Assembly (NCBI GenBank): GCA_015060885.1
Contig: SUXO01000008.1
Coordinates: forward strand, 1 to 64,000
Length of the DNA stretch: 64,000 nucleotides
Direction of reading: 5' to 3'
Source: Bacteroidales bacterium
GTDB taxonomy: Bacteria > Bacteroidota > Bacteroidia > Bacteroidales > Bacteroidaceae
A model generated the notes under the pieces. That model ran no database searches and was not told the DNA's origin. It was given only the letters and a program-made list of their open reading frames with translations. Every line of letters starts with the position of its first letter. The first letter of the stretch is position 1. Both the position numbers and the translations under genes were made by a program. This document shows, piece by piece, positions 33,279 through 42,563 of the stretch.

Positions 33279-34667
33279 ATGACACTGATTAAATCAATTT
33301 CCGGTATCAGAGGTACCATCGGAGGTAGAGCCGATGAAGGCTTGACTCCCCTGGATGTGGTAAAATTAACTTCGGCTTATGCTGCGTTAATACGTAAAAC
33401 AACAACAAAAACCAGCAACAAAATTGTTGTGGGCCGCGATGCCCGTCTTTCGGGTGAGATGGTAAACAAAATCGTGTGCGGTACCCTTATGGGTATGGGC
33501 TTCGATGTTGTTGATATAGGCTTGGCTTCTACCCCCACCACAGAGATGGCTGTTACAATGGAGGGTGCTTGCGGCGGTATCATCCTCACTGCAAGCCACA
33601 ACCCCCGTCAGTGGAACGCGTTGAAGCTTCTCAACGAGAAGGGCGAGTTCCTGAACGCTGCCGAGGGTAAAGAGGTGCTGCGCATTGCCGAGGCCGAAGA
33701 GTTCGATTATGCCGACGTGGAGACTCTTGGCAAATATCGTCTTGATGAAACTTATGACGAGAAACACATCGATGCAGTACTCTCGCTTCCTCTCGTGGAT
33801 GTTGAGGCTATCAAGGCTGCCGGTTTCAAGGTTGCCATCGACTGCGTGAACTCTGTCGGCGGTGTAATCCTTCCCCGTCTGTTCGAGAAACTCGGTATCA
33901 CAAAGGTTGACAAACTCTACTGCGAGCCTACCGGTGATTTCCAGCATAACCCGGAGCCTCTTGCAAAGAACCTGGGCGACATTATGGGCCTTATGGCAAA
34001 GGGTGGCAACGATGTTGCATTCGTGGTTGACCCCGACGTTGACCGTCTTGCCATTATCTGCGAGAACGGCGAAATGTACGGCGAGGAGTATACTCTTGTA
34101 ACGGTTGCCGACTATGTGCTGAAACACACTCCCGGCAATACCGTTTCCAATTTGAGTTCTACACGTGCGTTGCGCGATGTTACAAACGCTCACGGTTGCG
34201 AGTATGCCGCTTCGGCAGTGGGCGAGGTAAACGTGGTTACCAAAATGCGTGAGGTCAATGCCGTAATCGGCGGTGAGGGCAATGGTGGAGTAATCTATCC
34301 TGCTTGCCACAGCGGTCGTGATGCGTTGGTAGGTATCTGCCTGTTCCTGAGCCATCTTGCTCACGAGAAAAAGACTGTGAGCGAGTTGCGTGCTACCTAT
34401 CCCGCTTACTTTATGGGCAAGAACCGCATCGATTTGAAACCCGGCAGCGATGTTGATGCAATCCTTGAAAAGATTAAGGCTACATACGCAGGTAAGGCCG
34501 AAATAAATACTATCGATGGTGTGAAACTCGACTTCCCCGACAAATGGGTGCACTTGCGCAAGAGTAACACAGAGCCCATCGTGCGCATCTATTCGGAGGG
34601 CCCCACACAGGAGGCCGCCGATGCAATAGGTGAAGAAATTCTTGCACTCGCAAACAGCCTGATGTAA
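33279..34667 (+). CDS. glmM: Phosphoglucosamine mutase
   Basis: A 462-aa alpha-D-phosphohexomutase. The phosphoserine loop is ILTASHNPRQWN (about 104-115), the metal loop DPDVDRLAI (about 247-255), the sugar-specificity loop GEGNGGVIYP and the phosphate-binding RKSNTEPIVRIYSEG near the C-terminus. Interconverts glucosamine 6- and 1-phosphate for UDP-GlcNAc and peptidoglycan/lipid A synthesis. Bacteroidota members are usually annotated GlmM, though phosphomannomutase activity cannot be excluded from sequence. Confidence 0.88.
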   Translation: MTLIKSISGIRGTIGGRADEGLTPLDVVKLTSAYAALIRKTTTKTSNKIVVGRDARLSGEMVNKIVCGTLMGMGFDVVDIGLASTPTTEMAVTMEGACGGIILTASHNPRQWNALKLLNEKGEFLNAAEGKEVLRIAEAEEFDYADVETLGKYRLDETYDEKHIDAVLSLPLVDVEAIKAAGFKVAIDCVNSVGGVILPRLFEKLGITKVDKLYCEPTGDFQHNPEPLAKNLGDIMGLMAKGGNDVAFVVDPDVDRLAIICENGEMYGEEYTLVTVADYVLKHTPGNTVSNLSSTRALRDVTNAHGCEYAASAVGEVNVVTKMREVNAVIGGEGNGGVIYPACHSGRDALVGICLFLSHLAHEKKTVSELRATYPAYFMGKNRIDLKPGSDVDAILEKIKATYAGKAEINTIDGVKLDFPDKWVHLRKSNTEPIVRIYSEGPTQEAADAIGEEILALANSLM

Positions 34668-34683
34668 TAATCGGTTTATATAC

Positions 34684-34727
34684 AATACAGACAGCCGCCT
34701 TTTCGCGAAAAGGCGGCTGTCTGTATT
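34684..34727. terminator. Bidirectional terminator between glmM and hemW
   Basis: A 44-bp perfect palindrome (core acagacagccgccttttcg and its complement) sits between the converging stop codons, with T-rich flanks both ways. Confidence 0.85.
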
Positions 34728-34743
34728 TATAATAGGAAAGTTC

Positions 34744-35871
34744 CTACACAAAAATCAAATCCCTCATTACAGTATCGCTTATGAACAGCCCTTTACGGGT
34801 GAGGGCAAGGTTACCGTTGTTCATTGCGAGGTTGCTGTTTACGATATGCTGCTGTGCGGCTCTCATCATATAATTATATAAGGTGTCGCCGAATTTCTCT
34901 TTTACCCACGTGAGCGGTAGTCCTGCTGCTGTGCGCAGGCGTGTGAGAACAGCATCGTTGTATTGTTCCTCGCGTGTGAGCAGTTCGGTTACAAAAGGTG
35001 TGTCACTCTCGTTTATACCTTTTATATATTGCGCAATGTCGGCAATGTTCCAGCCGCGTGAGGTGCCGTCGTAGGAGTGTGCGCCGGCTCCGCAACCAAT
35101 GTAGGGAGTGTCGTTCCAGTAGCTGCTGTTGTGGTGGCTCTCATAGCCGGGGAGCGCGAAATTCGATATTTCATAGTGGTGGTATCCGGCTTTCTCAAGC
35201 TCCTCGATAAGGGTGTTGAACTGTGCGATGTTCTCCTCTTCGCTCAATTCCGTTATCTCTCCCTTTTGCAGGGCGCGATAGAGCGGCGTGCCCTCTTCAT
35301 ATGTTAGATTGTAGGCCGAAATGTGTTCGGGTTTCAGTCCTATGGCACTGCGCAGGTCGTTCAGCCACTGTTCGGGCGTGGAGCCCGGAAGGGCAAACAT
35401 AAGGTCGATGCTTATGTTGCGGAACCCGGCATTGCGGGCATTCTTCACGGCTTGTCGTGCGCTTGCAGCAGTGTGACGGCGGCCCAGGCGTTGCAATTGC
35501 GTATCGCAAAAACTTTGCACGCCCATACTTATCCGGTTGAACCCTTGACTGTGGAGCATAGCAAGGTATGTGGGTGTGAGGTCGTCGGGGTTACACTCAA
35601 TGGTCATTTCGGCATCGGTGGCAATGGTGTATTCCTCTCTTATGGTGGAGAGGATGTCGGCAATTTGCTCCTCTTTGAGCAACGAAGGGGTTCCGCCGCC
35701 AAAGTAAATGGTTCCAATGACAGCACCTTTTATATATTCCTTGCGCGCACGAAGTTCTTTGCACAGGGCTGCCGTATAGTTCTGCTGCAAATGGTGTTTG
35801 GTTGTGGAGTAGAATGCGCAATATCGGCATCGCTGTTTGCAGAATGGTATATGTATGTAAATGCCTGCCAT
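34744..35871 (-). CDS. hemW: HemW, radical SAM heme chaperone (HemN-like)
   Basis: A 375-aa radical SAM protein. The [4Fe-4S]/SAM motif is CKQRCRYCAF (about residues 11-20), then YFGGGTPSLL (SAM-binding), ECNPDDLT, RISMGVQSF and DLMFALPG, all typical of HemW. It is shorter than true HemN and lacks HemN-specific N-terminal sequence, so heme-chaperone HemW fits better than coproporphyrinogen dehydrogenase. The -7-like TATCTTCG (35897-35904, minus strand) lies about 25 nt before the start. Confidence 0.9.
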   Translation of the reverse strand: MAGIYIHIPFCKQRCRYCAFYSTTKHHLQQNYTAALCKELRARKEYIKGAVIGTIYFGGGTPSLLKEEQIADILSTIREEYTIATDAEMTIECNPDDLTPTYLAMLHSQGFNRISMGVQSFCDTQLQRLGRRHTAASARQAVKNARNAGFRNISIDLMFALPGSTPEQWLNDLRSAIGLKPEHISAYNLTYEEGTPLYRALQKGEITELSEEENIAQFNTLIEELEKAGYHHYEISNFALPGYESHHNSSYWNDTPYIGCGAGAHSYDGTSRGWNIADIAQYIKGINESDTPFVTELLTREEQYNDAVLTRLRTAAGLPLTWVKEKFGDTLYNYMMRAAQQHIVNSNLAMNNGNLALTRKGLFISDTVMRDLIFV

Positions 35872-36114
35872 ATTTAAAAAATGTAAAATGGTTCTGCGAA
35901 GATAATTTTTTTCTCTCTTTTTTAAAAAACCTTTTATTTCTATTTGCTTTTTTAGTGGGAAATTCCTACATTGCTACCGCTTTTATAACATAACTAACCA
36001 AGCAAGATTTCTTGGGGAGAGGCAGGGCGGGTAATGGATTCCTGTAATGCAGCTATCTGTTGCCGGCGTTTGCTTATCTTTTTTGCGGTCTTGTTACAAA
36101 AACAAAAAAAACAT

Positions 36115-38268
36115 ATGAAAACTTATCAGACTAACGAAATTAAGAACATCGCAATTGTGGGATGTTCAGGCTCGGGTAAAACCACGCTCACAGAGTCTAT
36201 GCTCTTTGAGGGTGGTATTATAAAACGTAGAGGTTCGGTTGAGGCCAAGAACACAGTGAGCGACTACTTCCCTGTTGAGCAGGAGTATGGCTATTCGGTG
36301 TTTACAACCGTGTTCCAGGTGGAGCAGGCAGGCAAGAAACTGAACCTTATTGATTGCCCGGGTGCCGACGACTTTGCCGGCGGTATGGTGTGTGCTCTCG
36401 AAGTTTGCAACCTTGCAATGGTTGTCATCAACGGCCAATATGGTGTTGAGGTGGGTACGCAGAACTGCTTCCGCTATGTGCAGAAGATGAAGAAACCGGC
36501 TATGTTCGTTGTGAACCAGGTTGATAATGAGAAATGTGATTACGATAACGTTATAGAGCAGTTGCAGGCTGTTTATGGCTCAAAGGTGGTGCCTGTGCAG
36601 TATCCCGTTGCCGCAGGCCCCGGCTTTAATTCTATAATCGACGTGCTGTTGATGAAGAAACTTACCTGGACTGCCGAAGGGCAGCCGCCCCTTGTCGAGG
36701 ATATTCCCGCCGACCAGGTTGAAAAGGCAAAATCCCTGCACACCGAACTTGTGGAGAAGGCTGCCGAGAATGAAGAGGAACTGATGAACAAGTTCTTCGA
36801 CTCCGACGACCTTTCTACCGATGATATCCGTATGGGTGCCCGTCTCGGTCTTTCTACCGGCAGTGTATATCCTGTTCTTTGTTGTTCTGCTGCTACCGAT
36901 GTGGCGGTCGGCCGTTTGTTGGAGTTCTTGGCAAATGTGGCTCCCGAGGTAGACGATATGCCGCAACCGGTCAATACCGAAGGTGTTGTCGTTCCTTATG
37001 ACAGCAGTGCTCCCACATCGTTGTTCTTCTACAAGACCTCGGTGGAACCGCACATCGGTGAGGTCAATTATTTCAAGGTTATCAGCGGAACATTGAAACC
37101 CGGTATGGATTTCGTTAATGCCGACCGAGGCTCCAAGGAGCGCATTGCGCAGATATATTGCAGCGCAGGTGCCACACGTACAGCTGTTGACGAGTTGAAG
37201 GCCGGCGATCTTGGCTGTACGGTTAAATTGAAGGATGTACGCATCGGTAATACTCTTAATGACAAGGATGCCAACAATAAATTCTCATTGGTTAAATATC
37301 CGGCATCGAAATACTCTCGTGCAATACGTCCCGCCAACGAGAGCGAAATGGAGAAACTTATGCAGGCTCTTAACCGTATGCACGAAGAGGATCCTACTTG
37401 GAGAGTGGAACAGTCCAAAGAACTTCGTCAGACTATCGTTTACGGCCAGGGTGAGTTCCACTTGCGCACTCTCAAATGGCGTCTCGAAAACGTGGAGAAA
37501 ATCCAGGTTGTATATGAAGAGCCCAAAATTCCTTATCGCGAAACCATTACAAAGGCTGCACGTGCCGATTATCGTCACAAGAAACAGTCGGGTGGTGCCG
37601 GTCAGTTCGGTGAAGTACACCTCATTGTTGAGCCTTACGAAGATGGCAAACCCTTGCAGGAGGTTTACCGTTTCAACGGTCAGGAGTTCAAGATGAATGC
37701 AAAATCGACCGAGGAGATTACACTCGAATGGGGCGGCAAGCTGGTGTTCGTGAACAGCGTTGTAGGCGGTTCTATCGATACACGCTTTATGCCCGCAATC
37801 CTCAAAGGAGTGATGGAGCGTATGGAGCGCGGTCCGTTGACAGGCTCTTATGCCCGCGATGTACGTGTGATTGTGTATGACGGCAAGATGCACCCGGTAG
37901 ACTCCAACGAGGTTTCGTTTATGTTGGCAGGCCGCAACGCTTTCAGCGAGGCGTTCCGTAATGCCGGTCCCAAAATCCTTGAACCTGTTTACGATGTCGA
38001 GGTATTCGTTCCCTCCGACAAGATGGGTGATGTGATGAGTGACATTCAGGGACGTCGTGGTATGATTATGGGTATGGAGAGCGAGAATGGTTACGAGAAG
38101 CTCTCGGCAAAGGTTCCTTTGAAGGAGATGGCCTCATACTCGACATCATTGAGCTCGCTCACAGGCGGCCGCGCATCGTTCATAATGTCGCCCTCTTCCT
38201 ATGAGCTTGTGCCCGCCGATGTTCAGGAGAAACTCGTGAAGGAGTTTGCATCGAAGGAGGAAGAGTAA
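36115..38268 (+). CDS. fusA2: EF-G2, elongation factor G paralogue with altered GTPase site
   Basis: A 717-aa EF-G-like protein, start taken at 36115 (MKTYQTNEIKNIAIVG) not the track start 36034. The G domain has P-loop GCSGSGKTT (16-24), but the switch-II motif reads DCPGADDF: Ala84 replaces the catalytic His of DxPGH. The NKxD motif is NQVD (134-137). Domains III-V are well conserved (YGQGEFHLRTLKW, KQSGGAGQFGEVHL, MGDVMSDIQGRRG). The published Bacteroides thetaiotaomicron EF-G2 is a paralogue lacking GTPase activity that supports slow translation in carbon starvation, under Cur control. By family this is the same protein; I see no sure Cur site upstream. Confidence 0.88.
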   Translation: MKTYQTNEIKNIAIVGCSGSGKTTLTESMLFEGGIIKRRGSVEAKNTVSDYFPVEQEYGYSVFTTVFQVEQAGKKLNLIDCPGADDFAGGMVCALEVCNLAMVVINGQYGVEVGTQNCFRYVQKMKKPAMFVVNQVDNEKCDYDNVIEQLQAVYGSKVVPVQYPVAAGPGFNSIIDVLLMKKLTWTAEGQPPLVEDIPADQVEKAKSLHTELVEKAAENEEELMNKFFDSDDLSTDDIRMGARLGLSTGSVYPVLCCSAATDVAVGRLLEFLANVAPEVDDMPQPVNTEGVVVPYDSSAPTSLFFYKTSVEPHIGEVNYFKVISGTLKPGMDFVNADRGSKERIAQIYCSAGATRTAVDELKAGDLGCTVKLKDVRIGNTLNDKDANNKFSLVKYPASKYSRAIRPANESEMEKLMQALNRMHEEDPTWRVEQSKELRQTIVYGQGEFHLRTLKWRLENVEKIQVVYEEPKIPYRETITKAARADYRHKKQSGGAGQFGEVHLIVEPYEDGKPLQEVYRFNGQEFKMNAKSTEEITLEWGGKLVFVNSVVGGSIDTRFMPAILKGVMERMERGPLTGSYARDVRVIVYDGKMHPVDSNEVSFMLAGRNAFSEAFRNAGPKILEPVYDVEVFVPSDKMGDVMSDIQGRRGMIMGMESENGYEKLSAKVPLKEMASYSTSLSSLTGGRASFIMSPSSYELVPADVQEKLVKEFASKEEE

Positions 38269-38290
38269 GGATATATACTAACTCTATTTT

Positions 38291-38328
38291 AACAAAAAAG
38301 CCACCCTGGTCAGGGCGGCTTTTTTGTT
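38291..38328 (+). terminator. Terminator after EF-G2
   Basis: An 18-bp stem with one mismatch (38291-38308 with 38311-38328) ends in a run of T residues on the plus strand. Confidence 0.85.
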
Positions 38329-38485
38329 AAAATATGGTCGTTTTTTACGAATTTAATGGCGGTTTGCTTTTCGTAATTGCTAAAATGGTAATTATAAATT
38401 TTGAAAATGTTAATTAAAAGAAAATGTTGGTTAAATATTCTTTATAAGTGATACAACCTTTGTGGCTTGTGCTTATATTTGCCGT

Positions 38486-40024
38486 ATGAAAAAGAATGCA
38501 ATATTGATAGTGGGGCTTGTGATGGGCATCTGTTGTGTGGGGCTGTTGTACTTGCAGCTCACATATATTGAGGCAATGGTTGGTATGCGCCGCGAACATT
38601 TCGAGGAGGGTGTAAGACGAAGCCTTTATCAGGTGGCCTATAATCTGGAACTCGAAGAGATGCGTCACTACCTCACAAAGGATATACAGAAGGATATTCA
38701 CAAGGGGCAGATAAAGGACGGTTTCCTTAAACTGGAACACAGTTATCTTGCTTCGTCCGAGGGCGGGAATGTGCTGTCGGCATTCGAATTGAAGACTTTT
38801 GTTAAGAATCCCAACCAGTCGGTTTCGCAGTTTAAAATAAATTCGAACAGGGGCAATATGTCGGTGCGCGATGCACAACGCCTCTCGATGGAGATTTTGA
38901 GCAAGCGTTATAAGTATCAGCGTGCCGTGCTCGACGAGGTGGTATACAATATGCTCTACAAGGCAAGTGAGAAACCGTTGCAGAGCAGAATAAATTTCAG
39001 CAAGCTCGACCAAAACCTCAAAGCCGAACTTGCCAACAACGGAATACTGTTGCCTTATCACTTCCGTGTGTTGCGTGGCGATTCAAAAGAGGTGTACCGC
39101 TGCTCCGACTATTCCTATGAAGAGGGTGAAAATGTATATAAGGAACTAATCTTCAAGAACGACCCTCCTGCACGTATGGGTACGCTCGAAATTAATTTCC
39201 CTACATCCATTTTGAACAAATATATATATAGTTCGGTTAAATTTATGATTCCTTCCATACTGTTCACTTTTGTTTTGTTAATAACATTCGTGATAACGCT
39301 TTATATGGCAGTAAGGCATAAAAAGATAACCGAAATGAAGAACGACTTCATAAACAATATGACTCACGAGTTCAAGACACCGATATCGACAATATCACTT
39401 GCGGCACAGATGTTGCAGGACCAGTCGGTGGCAAAGACACCCGAAATGTTCGAGCGTCTGTCGGGGGTTATATCGAGCGAGACAAAGCGTCTGCGTTTCC
39501 AGGTTGACAAGGTGTTGCAGATGTCGATGTTCGACAACAAGGACACCGCCTCGCTTAAAATGAAGGTGCTCGATGCCAATGAACTTGTAGAGGGTATTGT
39601 GAATACATTCGTGGTAAAAGTGGAGCAGAACGGAGGAACGCTCCAATGGGAACTTGATGCTACCGACCCGTTTGTGTATGTCGATGAGATGCACTTTACC
39701 AATGTGGTTTTCAACCTTATGGACAATGCCGTGAAATATCGTCGCAAGGAGGAACCCTTGAAGTTGGAGGTGCGCACCTGGAACAGTAATGGCAACTTTA
39801 TGCTCTCGGTAAAGGATAACGGAATAGGTGTCCGCCGCGAGGACCTTAAAAAGATATTTGATAAATTTTACAGAGTACACACCGGCAACGTGCATAACGT
39901 TAAGGGCTTTGGCTTGGGATTGGCCTATGTGAGGCAGATAATACAGGCGCACAAAGGCTCCATACGTGCCGAAAGCGAGCTTGGTGTGGGCACAACATTT
40001 ACAATTGTATTACCTTTAAAATAA
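38486..40024 (+). CDS. rprX: RprX-like sensor histidine kinase
   Basis: A 512-aa membrane kinase, start at 38486 (MKKNAILIVGLV). Two membrane helices (about 5-25 and 253-275) bound a periplasmic sensor of about 225 residues with no recognisable domain. The cytoplasmic part holds the H-box NNMTHEFKTPIS (His294), N-box NLMDNAVKYR, G1 VKDNGIGV and G2 GFGLGLAYV. The match to RprX of Bacteroides is supported by the RprY-type regulator 5 nt downstream. A TATATTTG -7-like box ends 4 nt before the ATG, so the mRNA might be almost leaderless. Confidence 0.88.
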   Translation: MKKNAILIVGLVMGICCVGLLYLQLTYIEAMVGMRREHFEEGVRRSLYQVAYNLELEEMRHYLTKDIQKDIHKGQIKDGFLKLEHSYLASSEGGNVLSAFELKTFVKNPNQSVSQFKINSNRGNMSVRDAQRLSMEILSKRYKYQRAVLDEVVYNMLYKASEKPLQSRINFSKLDQNLKAELANNGILLPYHFRVLRGDSKEVYRCSDYSYEEGENVYKELIFKNDPPARMGTLEINFPTSILNKYIYSSVKFMIPSILFTFVLLITFVITLYMAVRHKKITEMKNDFINNMTHEFKTPISTISLAAQMLQDQSVAKTPEMFERLSGVISSETKRLRFQVDKVLQMSMFDNKDTASLKMKVLDANELVEGIVNTFVVKVEQNGGTLQWELDATDPFVYVDEMHFTNVVFNLMDNAVKYRRKEEPLKLEVRTWNSNGNFMLSVKDNGIGVRREDLKKIFDKFYRVHTGNVHNVKGFGLGLAYVRQIIQAHKGSIRAESELGVGTTFTIVLPLK

Positions 40025-40029
40025 AGATT

Positions 40030-40731
40030 ATGGACGAGAAACAGAGAATTTTATTATGCGACGACGATGAGAACCTCGGTATGTTGCTCCGTGAATATTT
40101 GCAGGCAAAGGGCTTCTATGTTGAATTGTGCCCCGACGGCGATGCCGGTTACAAGGCGTTCCTTAAAGGAAAATTCGACTTCTGCATCCTCGACGTGATG
40201 ATGCCCATTAAAGACGGTTTTGCTCTTGCGCAGGAAATCCGTGCGGTAAATTCGGAGATACCCATCATCTTCCTCACCGCAAAGGATATGAACGAGGATA
40301 TTCTCAAAGGTTTCAAGATTGGTGCCGATGACTATATAACAAAGCCTTTCAGAATGGAGGAGTTGGTATTGCGCATCGAAGCTATCCTGCGTCGTGTGAG
40401 CGGCAAGAAGTACAAGAACAAGACGCTGTATAATATCGGCAGTTTCCAGTTCGATACACAGAAACAGTTGCTCACCATCGGCGACCAACAGACAAAGCTC
40501 ACTACAAAGGAGTCGGAACTGTTGAGCCTGCTGTGCGCCCACGCCAACGAGATTCTGCAACGCGATTTTGCACTTAAAACCGTGTGGACCGACGACAACT
40601 ACTTCAATGCCCGCAGTATGGATGTATATATCACAAAGTTGCGTAAGCATTTGAAGGCCGACAGTTCAATCGAGATTATAAATATCCACGGCAAGGGTTA
40701 CAAACTCATTGCTCCCGAAGTGGAGGCGTAA
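40030..40731 (+). CDS. rprY: RprY-like OmpR-family response regulator
   Basis: A 233-aa two-domain regulator. Receiver: acidic pair DDDE, phospho-acceptor Asp in FCILDVMMP (about residue 55), Thr in IFLTAK and Lys in ITKPF. A winged-helix DNA-binding domain follows (about 135-228: LTTKESELLSLLCAHANEILQRDFAL...RSMDVYITKLRKHLK). The sequence agrees closely with Bacteroides RprY as I remember it. RprXY takes part in central metabolism and envelope-related control in Bacteroides; targets here are unknown. Confidence 0.92.
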   Translation: MDEKQRILLCDDDENLGMLLREYLQAKGFYVELCPDGDAGYKAFLKGKFDFCILDVMMPIKDGFALAQEIRAVNSEIPIIFLTAKDMNEDILKGFKIGADDYITKPFRMEELVLRIEAILRRVSGKKYKNKTLYNIGSFQFDTQKQLLTIGDQQTKLTTKESELLSLLCAHANEILQRDFALKTVWTDDNYFNARSMDVYITKLRKHLKADSSIEIINIHGKGYKLIAPEVEA

Positions 40732-40746
40732 TAACCCTGTCGCAGT

Positions 40747-40794
40747 ATATAATAAAAGGAGCTGTTTCAAACGAAACAGCTCCTTTTATTATAT
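40747..40794. terminator. Bidirectional terminator between rprY and the small membrane protein gene
   Basis: A 22-bp stem (aataaaaggagctgtttc core, loop aaac) lies between the converging stop codons. Confidence 0.85.
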
Positions 40795-40803
40795 TTCCCT
40801 TTT

Positions 40804-40983
40804 TTACTCTTCCAAAGATTTTTTACCGGCAATGATGTAGGTGATGAATCCTATAATCATTACTGCGTATGTGCTTACGTTAAGGGAGTTGATGTTGTTC
40901 CAACCGCAGAAATGGCTCAAAATAAGAACCAATGCTCCGATAAGAATCAATGCAAGACCGAGATATTTGACTTTTGTTGCCAT
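40804..40983 (-). CDS. 59-aa small membrane protein
   Basis: Just below the ORF-track cutoff. Minus-strand ATG at 40983 opens MATKVKYLGLALILIGALVLILSHFCGWNN, and the frame ends IMIIGFITYIIAGKKSLEE at TAA 40804. Two predicted membrane helices (about residues 7-24 and 38-53) joined by a short loop, Lys-rich ends. It has a converging terminator and its own region upstream. Short proteins of this shape are present in other Bacteroidales genomes as I recall; the function is unknown. Confidence 0.75.
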   Translation of the reverse strand: MATKVKYLGLALILIGALVLILSHFCGWNNINSLNVSTYAVMIIGFITYIIAGKKSLEE

Positions 40984-41155
40984 AATTATATAATTTTATT
41001 TTATTTATTTCTGCTTTTCGTGCAAAGTAACATATAAATATTTAGAGTATAAAATTTTTTATGCAAAAAAACGTGCATTTCCCGCAATTTTGGAAAAAAT
41101 AAATACAACGTGTAGCCGCTTTGCCGCCTGTTTTTGAAAAACAGAGGCCTAAAAC

Positions 41156-41186
41156 TTTGGTAATTGAAAAATTATCTCTATCTTTG
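41156..41186 (+). promoter_or_regulatory. Promoter of the rpsF-rpsR-rplI operon
   Basis: TTTG (41156-41159), a 19-bp spacer and TATCTTTG (41179-41186) match the consensus exactly. A small hairpin CGTTTA-ga-TAAACG (41193-41206) lies at the start of the leader; I see no clear S6:S18 leader motif. Confidence 0.85.
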
Positions 41187-41233
41187 CACCCGCGTTTAGA
41201 TAAACGAATGTTTAACCAATTTATTAATTAAAA

Positions 41234-41575
41234 ATGAATCAATACGAAACCGTTTTCATTTTAACTCCCGTTTTGTCTGATGCACAGATGAAGGAAGCGG
41301 TAGAGAAGTTCAAAGGCATTCTCACTGCTGAAGGTGCAGAAATCATCAATGAGGAGAATTGGGGTCTTAAAAAGCTTGCTTACCCCATTGAGAAGAAGTC
41401 AACAGGCTTCTATGTGATGTTCGAGTTCAATGCAGAGCCCAAAGTTATTGCAAAGTTGGAGTTGCAGTACCGTCGCGACGAGCGCGTTATCCGCTCTTTG
41501 GTTGTGAAATTGGACAAGTATGCTGCAGAGTATGCTGCTAAAAGAAGAAATCTTAAAGGTAATAAGGAGAATTAA
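41234..41575 (+). CDS. rpsF: 30S ribosomal protein S6
   Basis: A 113-aa protein starting [16 protein letters not shown], the usual bS6 N-terminus, with [24 protein letters not shown] in the middle and [12 protein letters not shown] toward the end. It binds S18 in the 30S platform. First gene of a three-gene operon; 2 nt separate it from rpsR. No ssb gene sits between them, unlike in many Proteobacteria and Firmicutes. Confidence 0.97.
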   Translation: MNQYETVFILTPVLSDAQMKEAVEKFKGILTAEGAEIINEENWGLKKLAYPIEKKSTGFYVMFEFNAEPKVIAKLELQYRRDERVIRSLVVKLDKYAAEYAAKRRNLKGNKEN

Positions 41576-41577
41576 TT

Positions 41578-41847
41578 ATGGCACAGACACCTTCAGAAAT
41601 AAGATATTTGACACCTCCCACAGTTGATGTCCAGAAGAAAAAATATTGCCGTTTCAAAAAGAACGGTATAAAGTATATCGATTACAAGGATCCCGAATTC
41701 TTGAAGAAATTCTTGAACGAGCAGGGTAAGCTTCTTCCCCGTCGCATCACAGGTACTTCTTTGAAGTTCCAGCGTCGTATTGCTCAGGCTGTTAAGCGCG
41801 CACGTCACTTGGCATTGCTGCCTTTCGTAACTGATATGATGAAATAA
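41578..41847 (+). CDS. rpsR: 30S ribosomal protein S18
   Basis: An 89-aa bS18 protein with [60 protein letters not shown], the full family signature. Partner of S6. It is followed by rplI after 15 nt. Confidence 0.97.
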   Translation: MAQTPSEIRYLTPPTVDVQKKKYCRFKKNGIKYIDYKDPEFLKKFLNEQGKLLPRRITGTSLKFQRRIAQAVKRARHLALLPFVTDMMK

Positions 41848-41862
41848 TAAGGAGGAATAATT

Positions 41863-42312
41863 ATGGAGCTAATATTGAAAGAAGACGTAATCAACCTTGG
41901 TTACAAAAACGATATCGTTAAGGTAAAAGACGGTTATGGCCGTAATTATTTGATTCCCACCGGCAAAGCTGTTGTTGCAACAGAGTCGGCAAAGAAAGTA
42001 CTTGCAGAGAACCTTCGTCAGAGCGCTCACAAGCTTGCCAAAATTAAGGCAGATGCAGAGGAGCTTGCAAAGAAGATGGAGGGTATTTCACTCACAATCC
42101 CCACAAAGGTAAGTGCAACAGGTACAATCTTTGGTTCAGTTGGTGCTATACAGATAGCAGAGGAACTTGCTAAACTCGGTTTCGAAATCGACCGCAAGAT
42201 CATCGCTGTTGAGGCAGCAAAAGAGATCGGTGACTACACAGCTACCGTTCGTCTGCACAAAGAGGTTGCCGTTAAGGTTGCCTACAAAGTTGTAGCAGAG
42301 GCTGCTGAATAA
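41863..42312 (+). CDS. rplI: 50S ribosomal protein L9
   Basis: A 149-aa bL9: the N-terminal domain MELILKEDVINLGYKNDIVKVKDGYGRNYLIPTGKAV, a long connecting helix (about 40-75) and the C-terminal domain with VGAIQIAEEL. Normal length. Last gene of the operon, followed by a strong terminator. Confidence 0.97.
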   Translation: MELILKEDVINLGYKNDIVKVKDGYGRNYLIPTGKAVVATESAKKVLAENLRQSAHKLAKIKADAEELAKKMEGISLTIPTKVSATGTIFGSVGAIQIAEELAKLGFEIDRKIIAVEAAKEIGDYTATVRLHKEVAVKVAYKVVAEAAE

Positions 42313-42338
42313 TAGTAGAGTAACTTCATTCAACATAG

Positions 42339-42373
42339 AATTAAGCGAGGAATTTCCTCGCTTAATTTTTTTT
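42339..42373 (+). terminator. Terminator of the rpsF operon
   Basis: A 13-bp stem AATTAAGCGAGGA/TCCTCGCTTAATT with a 3-nt loop, followed by a run of eight T residues. Confidence 0.9.
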
Positions 42374-42490
42374 GTATGGTAGCTAATGTTGCTCCAATTC
42401 AATTTTACTTAATTTTACTGCAAAAAAAATAGGCTCAGTAGCAAAAAGGTGTGGGCACTCTATATACGATACTAAACATTCTTGCTTTTG

Positions 42491-42563
42491 ACTTCTCGGT
42501 GTTATTTGTCGGTTATTCTCTCATTGGAAATATATCTTTTCTGTTCTTTGTCGCGCAAAGAAC
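42491..42563 (+). repeat. Dispersed intergenic repeat, copy C
   Basis: The core ACTTCTCGGTGTTATTTGTC with following GGTTATTCTCTCATT (42491-42525) is followed by hairpin GTTCTTTG-tcgcg-CAAAGAAC (42543-42563). It corresponds to copies at 110-205 (inverted) and 13701-13869. The 152-aa ORF drawn over it (42451..42909) also crosses the inverted repeat at 42651 and is judged spurious. Confidence 0.6.

Noticed and set aside
33387-34751. 454-aa minus-strand ORF over glmM
   Set aside because: Reverse shadow of glmM that also runs through the terminator palindrome.
35940-36114. Search for a Cur (CRP-like) site upstream of EF-G2
   Set aside because: No convincing dyad or consensus promoter could be identified by eye.
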